Shown here piece after piece: positions 1 through 10,932 of a stretch of 64,000 nucleotides of DNA (within the stretch, counting starts at the first letter, position 1; each line of letters begins with the position of its first letter). The DNA is from Piezodorus guildinii (taxonomy: Eukaryota > Arthropoda > Insecta > Hemiptera > Pentatomidae), in contig CM041298.1 in assembly GCA_023052935.1 (NCBI GenBank), positions 51,163,313 through 51,227,312 of the forward strand, given 5' to 3'. Under the pieces are notes generated by a model. That model ran no database searches, was not told the DNA's origin, and saw only the letters and a list, made by a program, of their open reading frames with translations. A program made the translations under genes and the position numbers.

Positions 1-77
1 AATAGATTTTTTAACGAAACACATGTTTCTATATAAATTCAATTCGATTAATTCCTTAATAAGTAGTTTCACGTATT
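1..77 (-). repeat. R870 repeat, partial copy 1
   Basis: This stretch closely matches positions 820-893, which lie inside the next copy. It is therefore the tail of another copy of the same interspersed repeat, in the same orientation. It stops abruptly where the next copy's terminal sequence (TTTCACTTAC) begins, so the two copies are head to tail. The rest of this copy lies outside the window or was lost. Confidence 0.7.
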
Positions 78-980
78 ACTTTCACTTACTATATATAGTA
101 AGGAAAGTATTGCGATCGTGAAAATTTTCGAATTCCAGTTTTCAACGGAAATACACGTTTTAGGGTCCCCTGAGTCCAAATAACCAAGTCCCGCAAAAAG
201 GTCTGTGTGTGTGTGTGTCTGTGGTAACTCCCGGGCGGAAACGGTAAGTCCCATGAAACTGAAATTTCATATTTAAGACAACTATACGCCCGAGACGTGA
301 CAAAACTTTTTTCATCAAAATGAGCTTACCAGAAGAGCCACTTTATACCATGCATTTTGCACCTTTTTTCGATTTTCTCAAAAACGGTTCCGACAATTTT
401 GATTAAACTCGCTATATCGATGTAAAATTAAATGGGCTTTAATATCATGTAGGTTTTATTTGGATAAAAATGGTCTGACAGGGCTTAAATGCCGATATTT
501 TAAATTTTCTTCCTCTAAAGTACCTTTAATTTTTTAGATTCAATAATAATAACTAAATTATCTTGTTAGCGCTGATGAAAAACAGGTAAATATATAAATT
601 GAATAAATTCGATACCCAACTAAAGGAGAAAACAGAAAAAATATATTTTTAATGAAATTTTTCGTTTTTGAACATAAGAGCAGTAATATACATGTATGAT
701 ATACCGTTGGAAAGCTAAAGATTTTATAAAAAATATCATCTCATACACAAGCTTTTAGAAGTTAATAGAGAGTGATGAGAAGAAGATAAAACTAACTGAT
801 TATTTTAGATAATAATATAATAGATTTTTTAATAAAACACATGTTTATATATAAATTCAATTTGATTAATTCCTTAATAGTTTCACGTATTTTTATCTCT
901 AACTGTATTTGAAAATTCTTTCATTGATTTTAAAAATCGAGGTAAGTGAAAGTCGTGTGTTGCCCGCACCAGATTTTTCA
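78..980 (-). repeat. R870 interspersed repeat, full-length copy 2
   Basis: An approximately 0.9-kb non-autonomous repeat that recurs near 13.2, 22.5, 34.9, 42.8, 48.7 and 50.0 kb. Read on the minus strand, it starts at a TGGTGCGGGCAACACACGAC end followed by TTTCACTTAC. It ends in the 18-bp perfect palindrome CTTACTATATATAGTAAG followed by TGAAAGT. The subterminal inverted repeat is ACTTTCACTTAC. A short GT run lies at about 205-222. Open frames inside it (for example 69-254) recur in other copies but are interrupted and resemble no known protein, so I treat the repeat as non-coding. Family not identified; a terminal-inverted-repeat DNA transposon derivative is the best guess. Confidence 0.75.
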
Positions 981-1177
981 ATTAATTATATATTGAAACT
1001 AGCTGTTGCCCGCGACTTCGTCTAAGTCAGTTTCTGTTATTATGATCGCCATTAAGAAGTTTTTAAAAGAATATATTTTAAAGTACTTCTGCGTAAATGA
1101 TATTTTTAGTTTTATTTTATTGTGGCAGAAGAACATACTGATTTTCTCCGTAACCCGACTTGACAATGCGACCTATA

Positions 1178-2097
1178 TTGGGTTGTTTCACATGAAATGT
1201 CCGTTTTTATAGTTTCTAAAATACATAAAGGATTTTGCAGGTCTCTGTAGTTTTCTTCCGAATGTTTACATATTTAAAGTAAACAGTTACTAATCCTCTA
1301 CCTTCGTATTATAAACATTAGCTTCCCAATAAATTGCCTACTTTTTAGTATACCTCCAAATATGAACATGGAAACACGCGATTTTCGAGTAATATTTTTG
1401 TACGAGTTTAAACTCGGCCATTCAGCAGCTGAGGCTGCTAGAAACATTTGCAAGGCGTTTAGGGAAGGGAGTGTTAATGAACGGACCATTCGCCGTTGGT
1501 TTGCTAAGTTTTCAGCTGGGGATACCGGCTTGGAAAACTTGCCCCGAGGAAGACAACGTAATAGACAACGATGTCCTCAAACATACAGTAGAAGGAAACC
1601 CATACCAAACAGTTAAAGGACTCTCAGCACAACTAAATGCAAGTGCATCTACCGTTTACCAGACATTTAAAGTGTATTGGGAAAGTAAAAAAGCTCGATA
1701 CATGGGTACCTCATGATCTCACTGAGCGGGAGCAAGACCCCATGTTTCAAAACATACCGTACAAAAATTGAAAGAACTGGGCTACGAAGTTCTTCCGCAC
1801 CCACCATATTCTCCCGACTTGTCTCCAACAGATTACCACCTGTTCAGGAATTTAGACAACTTTGTCAAAGGAAAACTTTTTGAAAATGATGATCAAGTGA
1901 AAAGTGCGTTTTCAGATTTTGTTTCACTTCAAAGCTCAGAGTTTTTCAGTTCGGAGATAAAAAAGTTGGTGTCACGTTGGGAAAAATGTGTGGAAAAAGA
2001 AAGTAAATACTTCGAATAAAATTATCTTGTTTTCATATCGTATTTTTAATAAAAATCCTTTACCTTGAAAACTGACATTTCATGTGACACAACCCAA
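1178..2097 (+). mobile_element. Mariner-family transposon, internally deleted
   Basis: A 920-bp element bounded by inverted repeats that match at 23 of 24 positions: left 1178-1201, starting TTGGGTTGTTTCACATG; right 2074-2097. Each end is flanked by TA (1176-1177 and 2098-2099), the standard mariner target duplication. Full-length mariners are usually about 1.3 kb, and the central third is missing. It is inserted in the repeat at 998-2456. Confidence 0.9.
1362..2019 (+). pseudogene. Mariner (DD34D) transposase remnant
   Basis: The N-terminal part (1362-1555) carries the paired helix-turn-helix typical of mariner: GHSAAEAARNICKAF, then VNERTIRRWFAKF and a GLENLPRGR linker. A frameshift near 1555 moves the reading to the second helix-turn-helix (QTVKGLSAQLNASASTV), and another shift leads to a WVPHDLTE motif near 1700. 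A deletion at about 1738 then joins directly to the C-terminal catalytic region (HPPYSPDLSPTDYHLF), with the third catalytic Asp in SPTD. The region that should hold the first two catalytic Asp residues is gone. The product cannot be functional. The C-terminal frame runs to a stop at 2017-2019. Confidence 0.9.
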
Positions 2098-2456
2098 TAG
2101 TTGGCCGTGTGAAAAGCAGTCTTGACGTAAATCGAATCTTACGTGTTTAAATGTTTGCCCCAGTTATTTATTAATTGTTACGGGAAAAGATAAATTAACG
2201 GTAAATTGAATTATTTTAAAATTAAAAGGTAATGCATTTGTAATCATTGGGATATGAGCTCAATTTCCCACGTTTTTTCCGGTTTTTCCGACGATTCTTC
2301 ACTCAAATTGGTTACAGCGTGGTGTTATTTAGCCTAAAGCCTTCCTCGGTACAGGGACTATCCAAAACAAAAATATTTTTCAATTCGAACCAGCAGTTTC
2401 TGAGATTAGCTAGTTCACACAAACAAACAAACTCTTCAGCTTTACATTAGTGGTAT

Positions 2457-2797
2457 AGATTACGTTACATCCAACCAGGTTTCGAAACGAGTGCAACTTG
2501 AGGCCTATTCTGTGGATCATCATACATCCCTTACAAATAAACTCTAAGAAGTTTTACTTTTATTTTATTCTTAACTTATTTAATTCTATAGAGACCGTTT
2601 TAGCCGCATACAAGACCGTTAACTGAAAGTTCTTTACATTCAATCAACCTCTTTTAAAAGGAGAAACAATCACCAATACATATTGTAGTATATCACTATT
2701 TATTCTTTCTTGTTTATATTATAAGTCTGAATACAGACTTTTTATTGAGATGAAGCTGTCTGCTGTTATTGAGGTGTGACTAGAAAATTCTGTCCGC
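2457..2797. other. Unassigned AT-rich DNA
   Basis: No gene, repeat family or structured element recognised between the split repeat and the MITE. Confidence 0.5.
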
Positions 2798-3188
2798 AAT
2801 TGAGACGTTGATTTCCAAAAGGTACTAAAGGATATTTTTTACGAAACCGATTTTTTTACATATTTGTATTCTCATCATTTAGTTTTATCTAAATATTCTA
2901 TTTGATGTTATCTAATGAATTCTCAAGTCCTTAAAAAACGGGATTTAGAAATGCGGTCATTTTCTAAAAGTACTAATTACGCATTTATTTTCGTTCCAAA
3001 TCATTCTAAAAAAATTCATTTCATAACTTTAATATGATGTTATTATTATAGTAAAAAAATGATTCTAAATTTTAAGGCAAAAAGACCCAAATTAGCTAGT
3101 TTAATAATATAGTAATGAGAGATTTTCGCGCTTCCTGTAAAATTTCCTAGAATGGATATAGTACCTTTTGGAAATCAACGTCTCAATT
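2798..3188. mobile_element. MITE, family M1, copy 1
   Basis: A 391-bp non-coding element with matching inverted ends of about 26 bp. The left end reads ATTGAGACGTTGATTTCC and continues AAAAGGTAC; the right end is its reverse complement at about 3161-3188. A second, similar copy lies at 53572-53966, so this is a mobile family and not a chance hairpin. There is no open frame of note. The target duplication is unclear because CAATTG-like ends are themselves palindromic. Confidence 0.85.
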
Positions 3189-3381
3189 TTGAATCCAGAC
3201 GCTGCGGGAGATAGTTTTATCTCTTTGTTGGATAAATCTCAATACTATATTTCGGATTTAAGAATAATTCCCGATTTCTTTCTAACACGGAACACCCTTG
3301 TCTGGTGCATCATATATGCGAGTACATATTGTATATCGGAGAGATAGATAGTGACTTTACTATACTTTTTCTAGCGAATTG

Positions 3382-3444
<63 letters not shown>

Positions 3445-5420
3445 TTTCACTATAATTGACTATTTTTTTTTATTATAGTGTATACATAGATATTACATAA
3501 CATTACAATTCGCTTTAATTATTTAAGATTGGAACCATTTAGAACGATCGTAGACAAGAAACAACAAGATGGTAAACAAATCTCCTTCCTAAACAGATGC
3601 CGTATTTATAGTGCAGTCGTTTAGTAGGGCATTAAAAGATATCGTGTTACTTTTAACCGTTAATCGACAACCATATCGTAACTATTCGGCTATTAAGTAT
3701 TATGGCTTCAGTGATAAAGTTTTATAGTGATAAATGGGTTATTAAATAGACTATCAGTAAACATAGTGGGAGTGTACGAAATCCAAAGTAAACATACAGA
3801 AATTTGATTCGGCCCGAAGAACTGGAACTTTTCCATTTCAAACATGAAATAATATGGCTTATATCCATAATAATGTTTATTAGCACGGTTAATTAATTTT
3901 CTAATTGTGAAATCGATCTTAAGTACTAAACTAAGGAAAGACTCTTTTACAAAATATCGTTGAAATCGAAAGATAAATGTGAAGTCAAAACTTTGGATTG
4001 CTGTGATCATTGATTTACGTTTCAATTTATTTCGCTGACGGAATTATATAAATAATTATTTCTAGTTGATAATGATTAATTATTTATCATTCCGGAAATA
4101 TCGAAAACAGCAGTATTGAAACCCATTTTGTAACCGTTTTTTTAAAGATTAATGCTATCTTAAGATGAGGAAAATTGAGGGAAATAAGGTTTTTTTTAAG
4201 GTTAAAAAAATCTTTAAAGAGAAGTTCGTGCTTTATCGATTCCTAACAAATATTGCAGTTTTCTCTTAACTACCTGTATCCATATAATCAATTTAGAAAA
4301 ATAGATATGTTTTATATTCTAAAACTCGAGCAGATAATTTATATTAATGTATATTATTGAAGGTCAAGACATTCTGTGAAACTTGAGTCATGGAACAAAG
4401 ATGGTGCAGCAACTCACTAAAATCGAGAACTAGACGAGCATTACTTGTCTCTGCTTCCAATGCTCTTTATGGACTGTAATAGCATTGATTTATTTTTATT
4501 ATTAATTAATTCTGAATGACCCTACTGACTTCCCAGAGGTCAGTTACCCCATAAATAGTAGTTGAAATACCTCCTCCCACAGCCTACAGGGTCTGAATAT
4601 TAACTAGGTACGATGAGTAATGGAGAGGTATTTCTTAATATTCCACTTTTCTGAGATTTAGGCCAAAGGAATAAAGGTAGTAGTAGGACTTTAGCCCTGC
4701 AATCAAAAATATAGCTTCCAGTATATATATTACACTACACCATTGAATGAAATAAAGAATTTTACCGGTTCGATAAATTCAACGCTGAAGAATATGTTGA
4801 AAACCATACATTTGTGGATTCACCTTTGGTATTTAAATTAATATAAATAATACAACAAAGGTATCAAACGTAACAAAATCTAATCGAATCAGTAATTTCA
4901 TATTTAAAAATATTCTCCAGTCAATTTCGTGTGTATTTTTTAGTTATTAGCTGATAATTATTTTTGTACAAGGTTGTTTTTATACAAACAAAATCTTTAC
5001 GATGCTATTACTCAAGCTGTGTAAAAGAGTTCGTACCACTTACTCTTAATTTTCATTCACATTTCAACACATTTTTTGAAAAAATATTTAATTTTAAAAA
5101 ACATACCTTTAAATGGTTAATTGAAAGCAAACAGTGTTTTACCCAAAATCTCTAAAGAGCGTCCCACAGCAAATCTCAATTTCATTTAGTCTCAATTGTT
5201 GCATTTGTATCAAAAACATTTTCTCACTTTAGCAGTAATACAATAAATATACATAACATAAAATTTGATTGCTTTGAGAATCTTGATGTGTAATTAGATT
5301 AAACTTTAAGACCTCATTATAGTTATGCAATGTCTATGTTGTTGTTTAATTATAAATTGTTCAGAATAAATAAAGGTGGAGAGATTCGCCCATTTTACGT
5401 CCTACGAATATATGCCAGCG
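3189..5420. other. AT-rich intergenic DNA with a (TA)n microsatellite
   Basis: Contains a (TA)n tract at 3381-3442. The longest frame (3708-4025, minus, 105 codons) has no recognisable motif and the amino-acid bias of AT-rich non-coding DNA. I see no exon signature, RNA gene or known repeat. Confidence 0.5.
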
Positions 5421-5424
5421 AAGA

Positions 5425-5717
5425 GTATATAGGCCTGGCGCGACAGGCCTTGTAGGACCTTGGCCTCGTGGTACAATCTCCTGGTAGAATATACTCACGA
5501 TTCACGATGTGATTTAACAGGCTAGGTACATCACTCCTTACGCCTATTTTTTGTGAGTTGCCACCATTTGGCTAACGGGTCTAACATACCCGGGGGAGAG
5601 GCTGTGAGTGAATCCCTACTTATTTATATCCTTATAAAAGCCCCGCCGGGACTGGGATTCGAACTCGGAACCTCTAGCATCAGAGACTAGCGCGCTAGCC
5701 ACTCAGCCACGGGCTCC
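5425..5717 (-). mobile_element. tRNA-derived SINE, family S2, copy 1
   Basis: On the minus strand the head starts GGGAGCCCGTGGC and holds a polymerase III A box (TGGCTGAGTGG, about 5699-5709) and a B box (AGTTCGAATCCC, about 5654-5665), spaced as in a tRNA. A unique body follows. A related copy lies at 7750-8060. The tRNA-like part lacks a credible full cloverleaf acceptor stem, so it is a SINE head and not a tRNA gene. Confidence 0.8.
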
Positions 5718-5720
5718 CAC

Positions 5721-6335
5721 ATAAGAAGAGTAACACGTTGGTTTAACTGTTATTAAAGAGAAGAATCCAATTAATCAGAAATTTGATGTTTGCCTTATTC
5801 TATCTTCAGTTTAATGTTCCATCAAATTAAGTAAGTGAAGAGTGACGCATTTTATATCAGAGCAGGACCTAAAATGATTTTGTAGAAGAAGAAGTTACTA
5901 ACATAAAATGATTTTGATGATGCTAGGAGTTAAGTGTCAATAATTAAAATTACTGATATTTTAAATGCACGTAGAATAAAATATTGAGATAATAAATTAA
6001 ACTAATCATAACCACTTACTTCATCTCAATAGCCTATCCACTCACTTCCACATTTTTTATTTTTCCACATTCATTTGTATTTTTCAAACCTCCCGAACAT
6101 CCACCTCTATCCTAAAACAATCCCTAAAAATGTATTCCATTCCACCTAAAACCCGCCAGATTCTGGTCCCCTCTCTCATTTTTCTTCAGTTTCATTTAGT
6201 TCGCCTCGTGTATGGCGAGTTATCTAAATAAATTGAAATAAGACTAATGAATTGTTTTATCAGATACATATGGGACATAGTTCCCATGTTTCTAGTGGGC
6301 CCACCGAATTGAAGTGGCTTGGTGTTGGCACTTAT
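5721..6335. other. Unassigned AT-rich DNA
   Basis: No recognisable coding or repeat signal up to the LINE-like fragment that starts near 6340. Overlapping open frames on both strands at 6192-6470 are short and dissimilar to known proteins, apart from the fragment described next. Confidence 0.45.
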
Positions 6336-6339
6336 AAAG

Positions 6340-6573
6340 TCGATGTGCTTACTACTTGTTCCTCTGTTGTTCCATTCAGTAAACATGAAATCCCAACCCA
6401 TAAACATGTATATACCTTCCCACAGATCCTCCTTCAAAAAATCGTTTGCCATTCGTGCTACCTATTTTAGAATTCATTGCATTTATCCATACGTAAAATC
6501 TTATCATTTAACATTTTCAAATATCAATTATTTTTCCATCTCTGTCAATCTTTCCAACACATATAAAAATTAA
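6340..6573 (+). pseudogene. Possible non-LTR retrotransposon C-terminal fragment
   Basis: The frame at 6319-6573 includes YIPSHRSSFKKSFAIRATY. This resembles the (Y/F)-P-(T/S)-H-R ... S-F ... A-x-x-L-W-N motif near the C-terminus of CR1/L2-like LINE proteins, seen more clearly at 41181 and 59930 in this window. The expected LWNSLP is degraded. Similarity is weak, so a chance match is possible. Confidence 0.35.
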
Positions 6574-6736
6574 AGCTATAGATTAAAACAAGTCGTTGAA
6601 GACCAGATAAATATTTTTTTATTTTATATATACTAGAGATTCGATATTAAAGCAGATTGTCATATTTTTGCTGATAGTTGTTATAGGTTGTCATGTATTG
6701 ATAATCATTATTTTTTTTATATAAATAAATAAATTA

Positions 6737-6775
<39 letters not shown>

Positions 6776-7738
6776 GTATTAAGATTTGTTATAGCAAAAA
6801 TTGTCCAAAAGGAAAAATAAGTAGGCTGTGTAAAATCAACCCACTTAAGTTAGGTAGCATCGCTTATTCAATAAAATTTATCCCTCTCAATTTTTACATT
6901 TTTGTTTTATTTTGATTATTTCATCCTAGAATAAAAAAATAAAATTTAATTTCATTTCATTTCAATCAGATGTTAAAGATATTCAGGATGACGCAGTAAC
7001 CTGATCCTTGAACATGCTAAGAGTTCCTGTTATAATTCCTTCCATAGGGGCTTCCGCTAGAGCAAGTGCAAGACGCGAAGAACCACTCGATACCAAGGTG
7101 GTACGGCGTGTTATGACATAGGTGAATAAATCTTGATCTATATTACAGAACAGAATTCTGGAATTATTTTTTAAATATAATAGTATAGTCCAACTTGGCT
7201 GTTGAGATTACACACAGCAATACCGATATCCATTTTAAAAAGTAATAACTCTATGAGAATACTGCGAATAGACTGGAGCTAGGGTCTATTCATTCATCAC
7301 CATCTTACATAAAACGGGCGGTAATAATTCGTGACTCAGCGGGCAATGATGAGACAATGGTTACGTCACGGCTCCCGGAGGAACACTTACTGTATGTCGG
7401 CTATTAACAAGCTTAAACATTCAATAGTATTTATTTATTATTCAACTTCCATTCATATAATTGATGATGGTGTAAAAAAGGTAAAAACCATCCGGACATT
7501 GATTATTTATTTATGAATATACTATGAGCTTATCTCGTGAGATTTCTCAGTTGATTGGATTCCTAATGTCTTAAAAACACCAAGTACCATCGTTCTTTCT
7601 TTCTCTTTTTATCTACCTCTGCATAAAGATAGCAATAGAAGTTTGGTGTAGCACATACTGTTCTAATGAACACTCTTTCGGTGCTAAATCATTATAATTC
7701 ATCGCCGATAATGAAATTAAGTTAAATGAAATTCCATT
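6574..7738. other. AT-rich intergenic DNA
   Basis: Holds a (TA)n tract at about 6739-6769 and T-rich runs. No gene or repeat family recognised. Confidence 0.5.
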
Positions 7739-7749
7739 TATGTAGTAAT

Positions 7750-8060
7750 TCTTCTTCTTCATCTTCTTCCAGTGACGCGACAGGCCGTGTAGGCTCTGGG
7801 CCTCGCGGTTTAAGCTTCTGCGAGTTTACACTCACGTTTCACGATGCAATTTTTTTAGTATAGGGTCATCACTCCCTAAGACTAATTTTGTGAGTGGCCA
7901 CCCTTTGGCTGACGGGTCTCACATACCCGGGAGAGAGGTTGTGAGTGAATCCACATTTTTTTAAATCCTTATATAAAAGCCCCGTCGGGACTTGGATTCG
8001 AACTCAGAACCTGCAGCATGAGAGACTAGCGCGCTAGCCACTCAGCCACGGACTCCCCAC
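7750..8060 (-). mobile_element. tRNA-derived SINE, family S2, copy 2
   Basis: Same family as 5425-5717, with A box (TGGCTGAGTGG) and B box (AGTTCGAATCC) on the minus strand. It is flanked by a perfect 11-bp direct repeat, TATGTAGTAAT, at 7739-7749 and 8061-8071. The 3' end (left, minus strand) carries a GAAGAAGAAG-type tail. The perfect target duplication shows insertion by target-primed reverse transcription and limited decay since. Confidence 0.88.
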
Positions 8061-8156
8061 TATGTAGTAATAAATTTATTATGTAAATATATAGCGAGTA
8101 TATAAATTTATTAATGAAGGGTCAAACGTTAACTTGGATTTTAAATTTTTAAAAAA

Positions 8157-8400
8157 ATCCTGTACCTCTACAACCCATGAATGATTTACTACATATTCGT
8201 ACTGTTTCACGACCTAGGAGGTGTTGAGGCCTATATCACGTTCAGACGCCAGACTTATTTGGGTACTCACTTTGTAGAGGCTGGCTGTGCCCCACGAGGG
8301 CAACTATACCGTAGGGTGACTCCGCGGCTTAAATAACGGAATAAATATTTCTACCACAGTCGGGGTCAGAACCCGAAACCTGGCGAACCTTAGACGCCGC
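8157..8400 (-). mobile_element. tRNA-derived SINE, family S3, copy 1 (decayed)
   Basis: Shares the body of the S3 family: ACCTCTACAACCCATGAA at the 3' end, then ACTTTGTAGAGGCTG and GCCCCACGAGG. The tRNA-related head on the right is degraded. The better-preserved copy at 31172-31473 defines the family. Confidence 0.65.
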
Positions 8401-8880
8401 TCCTAATTTTAAATGTAATAAAATAATTTTAACAAAACACTACAAATTATTAAAAATTAGTTCATTGTTAAAGTTAATCGCGATGTACTAATTCTAAAAC
8501 TCTATACAATTTTTTATCTATTTTCAAAAATAACTAGGCTATAGGAGTATATATGAGCAAAATTTCAATGTTTTTCTTATTTTTCGTTGCGGTGTCCTGA
8601 TCCTAAAACTCTTTACATTTTTTTCTTTGCCTTTAAAAATAGCTGAGTTATGGGCCTATATATGGGTAAAAATTAATTTGTTTGTAATCATCACCGTATT
8701 AATCTTAAAAAATAACTGAGTTATTGAATTAAAATATTTTTTAATTGACCGATTGCAAAGGTTCATTCTTTAACGACTTAAGAAAAACTAAGACGTTTGT
8801 ATCAGATAATTTTATATAATTCATTACTGATATGTTGGTAAAATATTTTCAGTTGAACCTTTTTCAAAAACCATATCGAG
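8401..8880. other. Unassigned AT-rich DNA
   Basis: No gene found. Two similar segments (about 8500-8570 and 8580-8650) each carry an actCTT/CTAtAcaattttt-like block and a TGAGTTATGGG-like block. They may be an old tandem duplication. Confidence 0.35.
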
Positions 8881-8881
8881 A

Positions 8882-10090
8882 TGTAATGGAGTAGTCGAGT
8901 AGAGTAGATTAGAGTACACTGATATTGAATAGTAAAGTAAAGTGCTATAGTTAGTATAGTCAAGTAGAGTAGTATAGAGTACATTGCTACAGTACTGTCG
9001 AGTAGAGTAGTATAGAGTACATTGCTACAGTACTGTCGAGTAGAGTTGCATAGAGTACATTGCTACAGTACTGTCGAGTAGAGTAGTATAGAGTACATTG
9101 CTACAGTACTGTCGAGTAGAGTAGTATAGAGTACATTGCTACAGTACTGTCGAGTAGAGTAGTATAGAGTACATTGCTACAGTACTGTCGAGTAGAGTAG
9201 TATAGAGTACATTGCTACAGTACTGTCGAGTAGAGTTGCATAGAGTACATTGCTACAGTACTGTCGAGTAGAGTTGCATAGAGTACATTGCTACAGTACT
9301 GTCGAGTAGAGTTGCATAGAGTACATTGCTACAGTACTGTCGAGTAGAGTAGTATAGAGTACATTGCTACAGTACTGTCGAGTAGAGTTGCATAGAGTAC
9401 ATTGCTACAGTACTGTCGAGTAGAGTTGCATAGAGTACATTGCTACAGTACTGTCGAGTAGAGTTGCATAGAGTACATTGCTACAGTACTGTCGAGTATA
9501 AAGTAGTATAGAGTACATTGCTACAGTACTGTCGAGTAGAGTTGCATAGAGTACATTGCTACAGTACTGTCGAGTAGAGTTGCATAGAGTACATTGCTAC
9601 AGTACTGTCGAGTAGAGTTGCATAGAGTACATTGCTACAGTACTGTCGAGTAGAGTTGCATAGAGTACATTGCTACAGCACTGTCGAGTAGAGTAGTATA
9701 GAGTACATTGCTGCAGTACTGTCGAGTAGAGTAGTATAGAGTACATTGCTACAGTACTGTCGAGTAGAGTTGCATAGAGTACATTGCTACAGTACTGTCG
9801 AGTAGAGTTGCATAGAGTACATTGCTACAGTACTGTCGAGTAGAGTTGCATAGAGTACATTGCTACAGTACTGTCGAGTAGAGTTGCATACAGTACATTG
9901 CTACAGTATAGTATAGTAGAGTAGATCGCTATATTATAGCAGAGTAGAGTATAGTACCGTACTATAATATACTGAAGTAGAGTAGCATAGAGTATATTGC
10001 TATGGATAGTCGAGTAGAGTGCAGTGCTATAGTACATTGCATATACATAGAGTAGAATATAGTACATTGCTACAGTATAGTAGAGCTTGA
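8882..10090. repeat. 38-bp satellite array, left part
   Basis: Twenty-four nearly identical 38-bp units occupy 8976-9889 with degenerate flanks on both sides. Each unit contains the 10-bp palindrome ACAGTACTGT followed by CGAGTAGAG. Two unit types differ in the last bases: type A ends AGTAGTAT and type B ends AGTTGCAT. The order is A B A A A A B B B A B B B A B B B B A A B B B B. One A unit has a 2-bp insertion near 9500. Frames such as 9825-10109 are simple consequences of the repeat. Confidence 0.97.
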
Positions 10091-10195
10091 AGCACTCTAG
10101 CATGAGCACTCTAGTATGAGAGCTTGAAGGACTCTAGTGCAACAATTAGTTCACTATTGAGGTTCATTAAAGAGTGTCATAAGCTCCAGGAACTA
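10091..10195. other. Satellite/LINE junction segment
   Basis: Between the degenerate array and the LINE tail lies a short stretch with repeats of GAGCACTCTAG and GAGCTTGAAG. Source unknown. Confidence 0.4.
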
Positions 10196-10925
10196 TAATA
10201 ATAATAATAATAGGCTTACCGAACCCGAAGGTTCGGTGCCGATACCACCAAGGTCTGCCTACACAGGCTCGTCCAATGTTCACCGTTCAAACCCAAACCC
10301 CCAAGATCAGCCTTAACGCTAGCCTCCCATCGACGCTTCGGCCTACCTTTCGGACCCCTACCAGTCGGATCAGCGAATACCAACTTTCTCGGAATCCGTT
10401 CCTCACCGAGCTCAACAATTTTACTCGCCCATTTGAGTCTCCGCGACGCTATCAATTCAATTATATTCAAAGTTCCGCAATTCCGCGTTGTGCAACCTTC
10501 TAGACTCCCCGTGGCCTCATCTCTCTTCGGACCAAATATTTTACGCAGTACCTTATTTTCGAAAACCTTAAGCCGTTCAAAGTAAGCGGCCACGTTTCAT
10601 ATCCGTAAAGAACCGTCGGAAGAATAATAGTTTTATAAATTCTAACCTTTACGTTTTTAGACAGAAGCCGCGAACTAAAAAACTTAGCAACTGAATAATA
10701 ACACGCATTTCCCACCTTTAACCTGGACTTTATTTCTTCCTGGATTTCATTTTTTCTTGTTATCATTGAACCTAAATACTTGAATTTTTCTATGTGTTCA
10801 AAAGGAACTATAAGGGAAAAAATAATAAATACATTTTTGAACAATAGATAAATAAACCTTTTAAAAATAAATCTGTTAATATAAATATATTCGGTGCTAA
10901 TAACCACGAGTTTGAGCACCTATTC
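10196..10925 (-). mobile_element. Non-LTR retrotransposon 3' end inserted in the satellite
   Basis: A 5'-truncated LINE on the minus strand, with its 3' end at 10196-10212 in an ATT-type microsatellite tail. Array sequence resumes at about 10933 on the other side, so the element interrupts the satellite. Coding remnants are described separately. RTE-like or a related clade that ends in short microsatellite tails is my best guess. Confidence 0.8.
10216..10919 (-). pseudogene. LINE reverse transcriptase C-terminal region, frameshifted
   Basis: Two overlapping minus-strand frames make up one broken protein. The upstream frame (10500-10919) has EKFKYLGSMI, then the IYKTIILPTVLYGYETWPL motif typical of the region after the reverse transcriptase palm. 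The downstream frame (10216-10593) carries VFENKVLRKIFGPKRDE, then RRLKWASKIVELGEE and GRPKRRWEASVK, the usual C-terminal series in this insect LINE group. The switch happens near 10570. The catalytic FADD region is absent because the copy is 5'-truncated. Not functional. Confidence 0.88.
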
Positions 10926-10932
10926 CAATACC

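Larger units (their letters stand above)
998..2456 (+). repeat. Interspersed repeat split by a mariner element
   Basis: Begins with a motif common at the ends of arthropod repeats (TTGCCCGCGACTTCGTC, 1004-1020). Ends with another familiar one: a TTTCTGAGATTAG motif, an (ACAA)n stretch, CTCTTCAGCTTTA, then GTGGTATAGAT. The mariner at 1178-2097 splits it at a TA. Without the insert the repeat would be about 540 bp. I recognise the end motifs as typical of arthropod genomes but cannot name the family with certainty. Confidence 0.5.

Noticed and set aside
3381..3442. TATA-rich promoter
   Set aside because: A plain (TA)n microsatellite without gene context.
3708..4025. 105-codon frame
   Set aside because: AT-rich composition and no motif; expected by chance.
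5650..5717. tRNA gene
   Set aside because: A and B boxes are present, but there is no complementary acceptor stem and the sequence continues into a repeated body: a SINE head. The same holds at 8055, 19230, 31473, 32035 and 40139.
8976..9889. CRISPR-like regularity of the 38-bp repeats
   Set aside because: Units are directly adjacent with no unique spacers, and the context is eukaryotic. It is a satellite.
9825..10109. 94-codon open frame in the satellite
   Set aside because: It follows the repeat unit and its tyrosine/leucine pattern comes from the tandem sequence.
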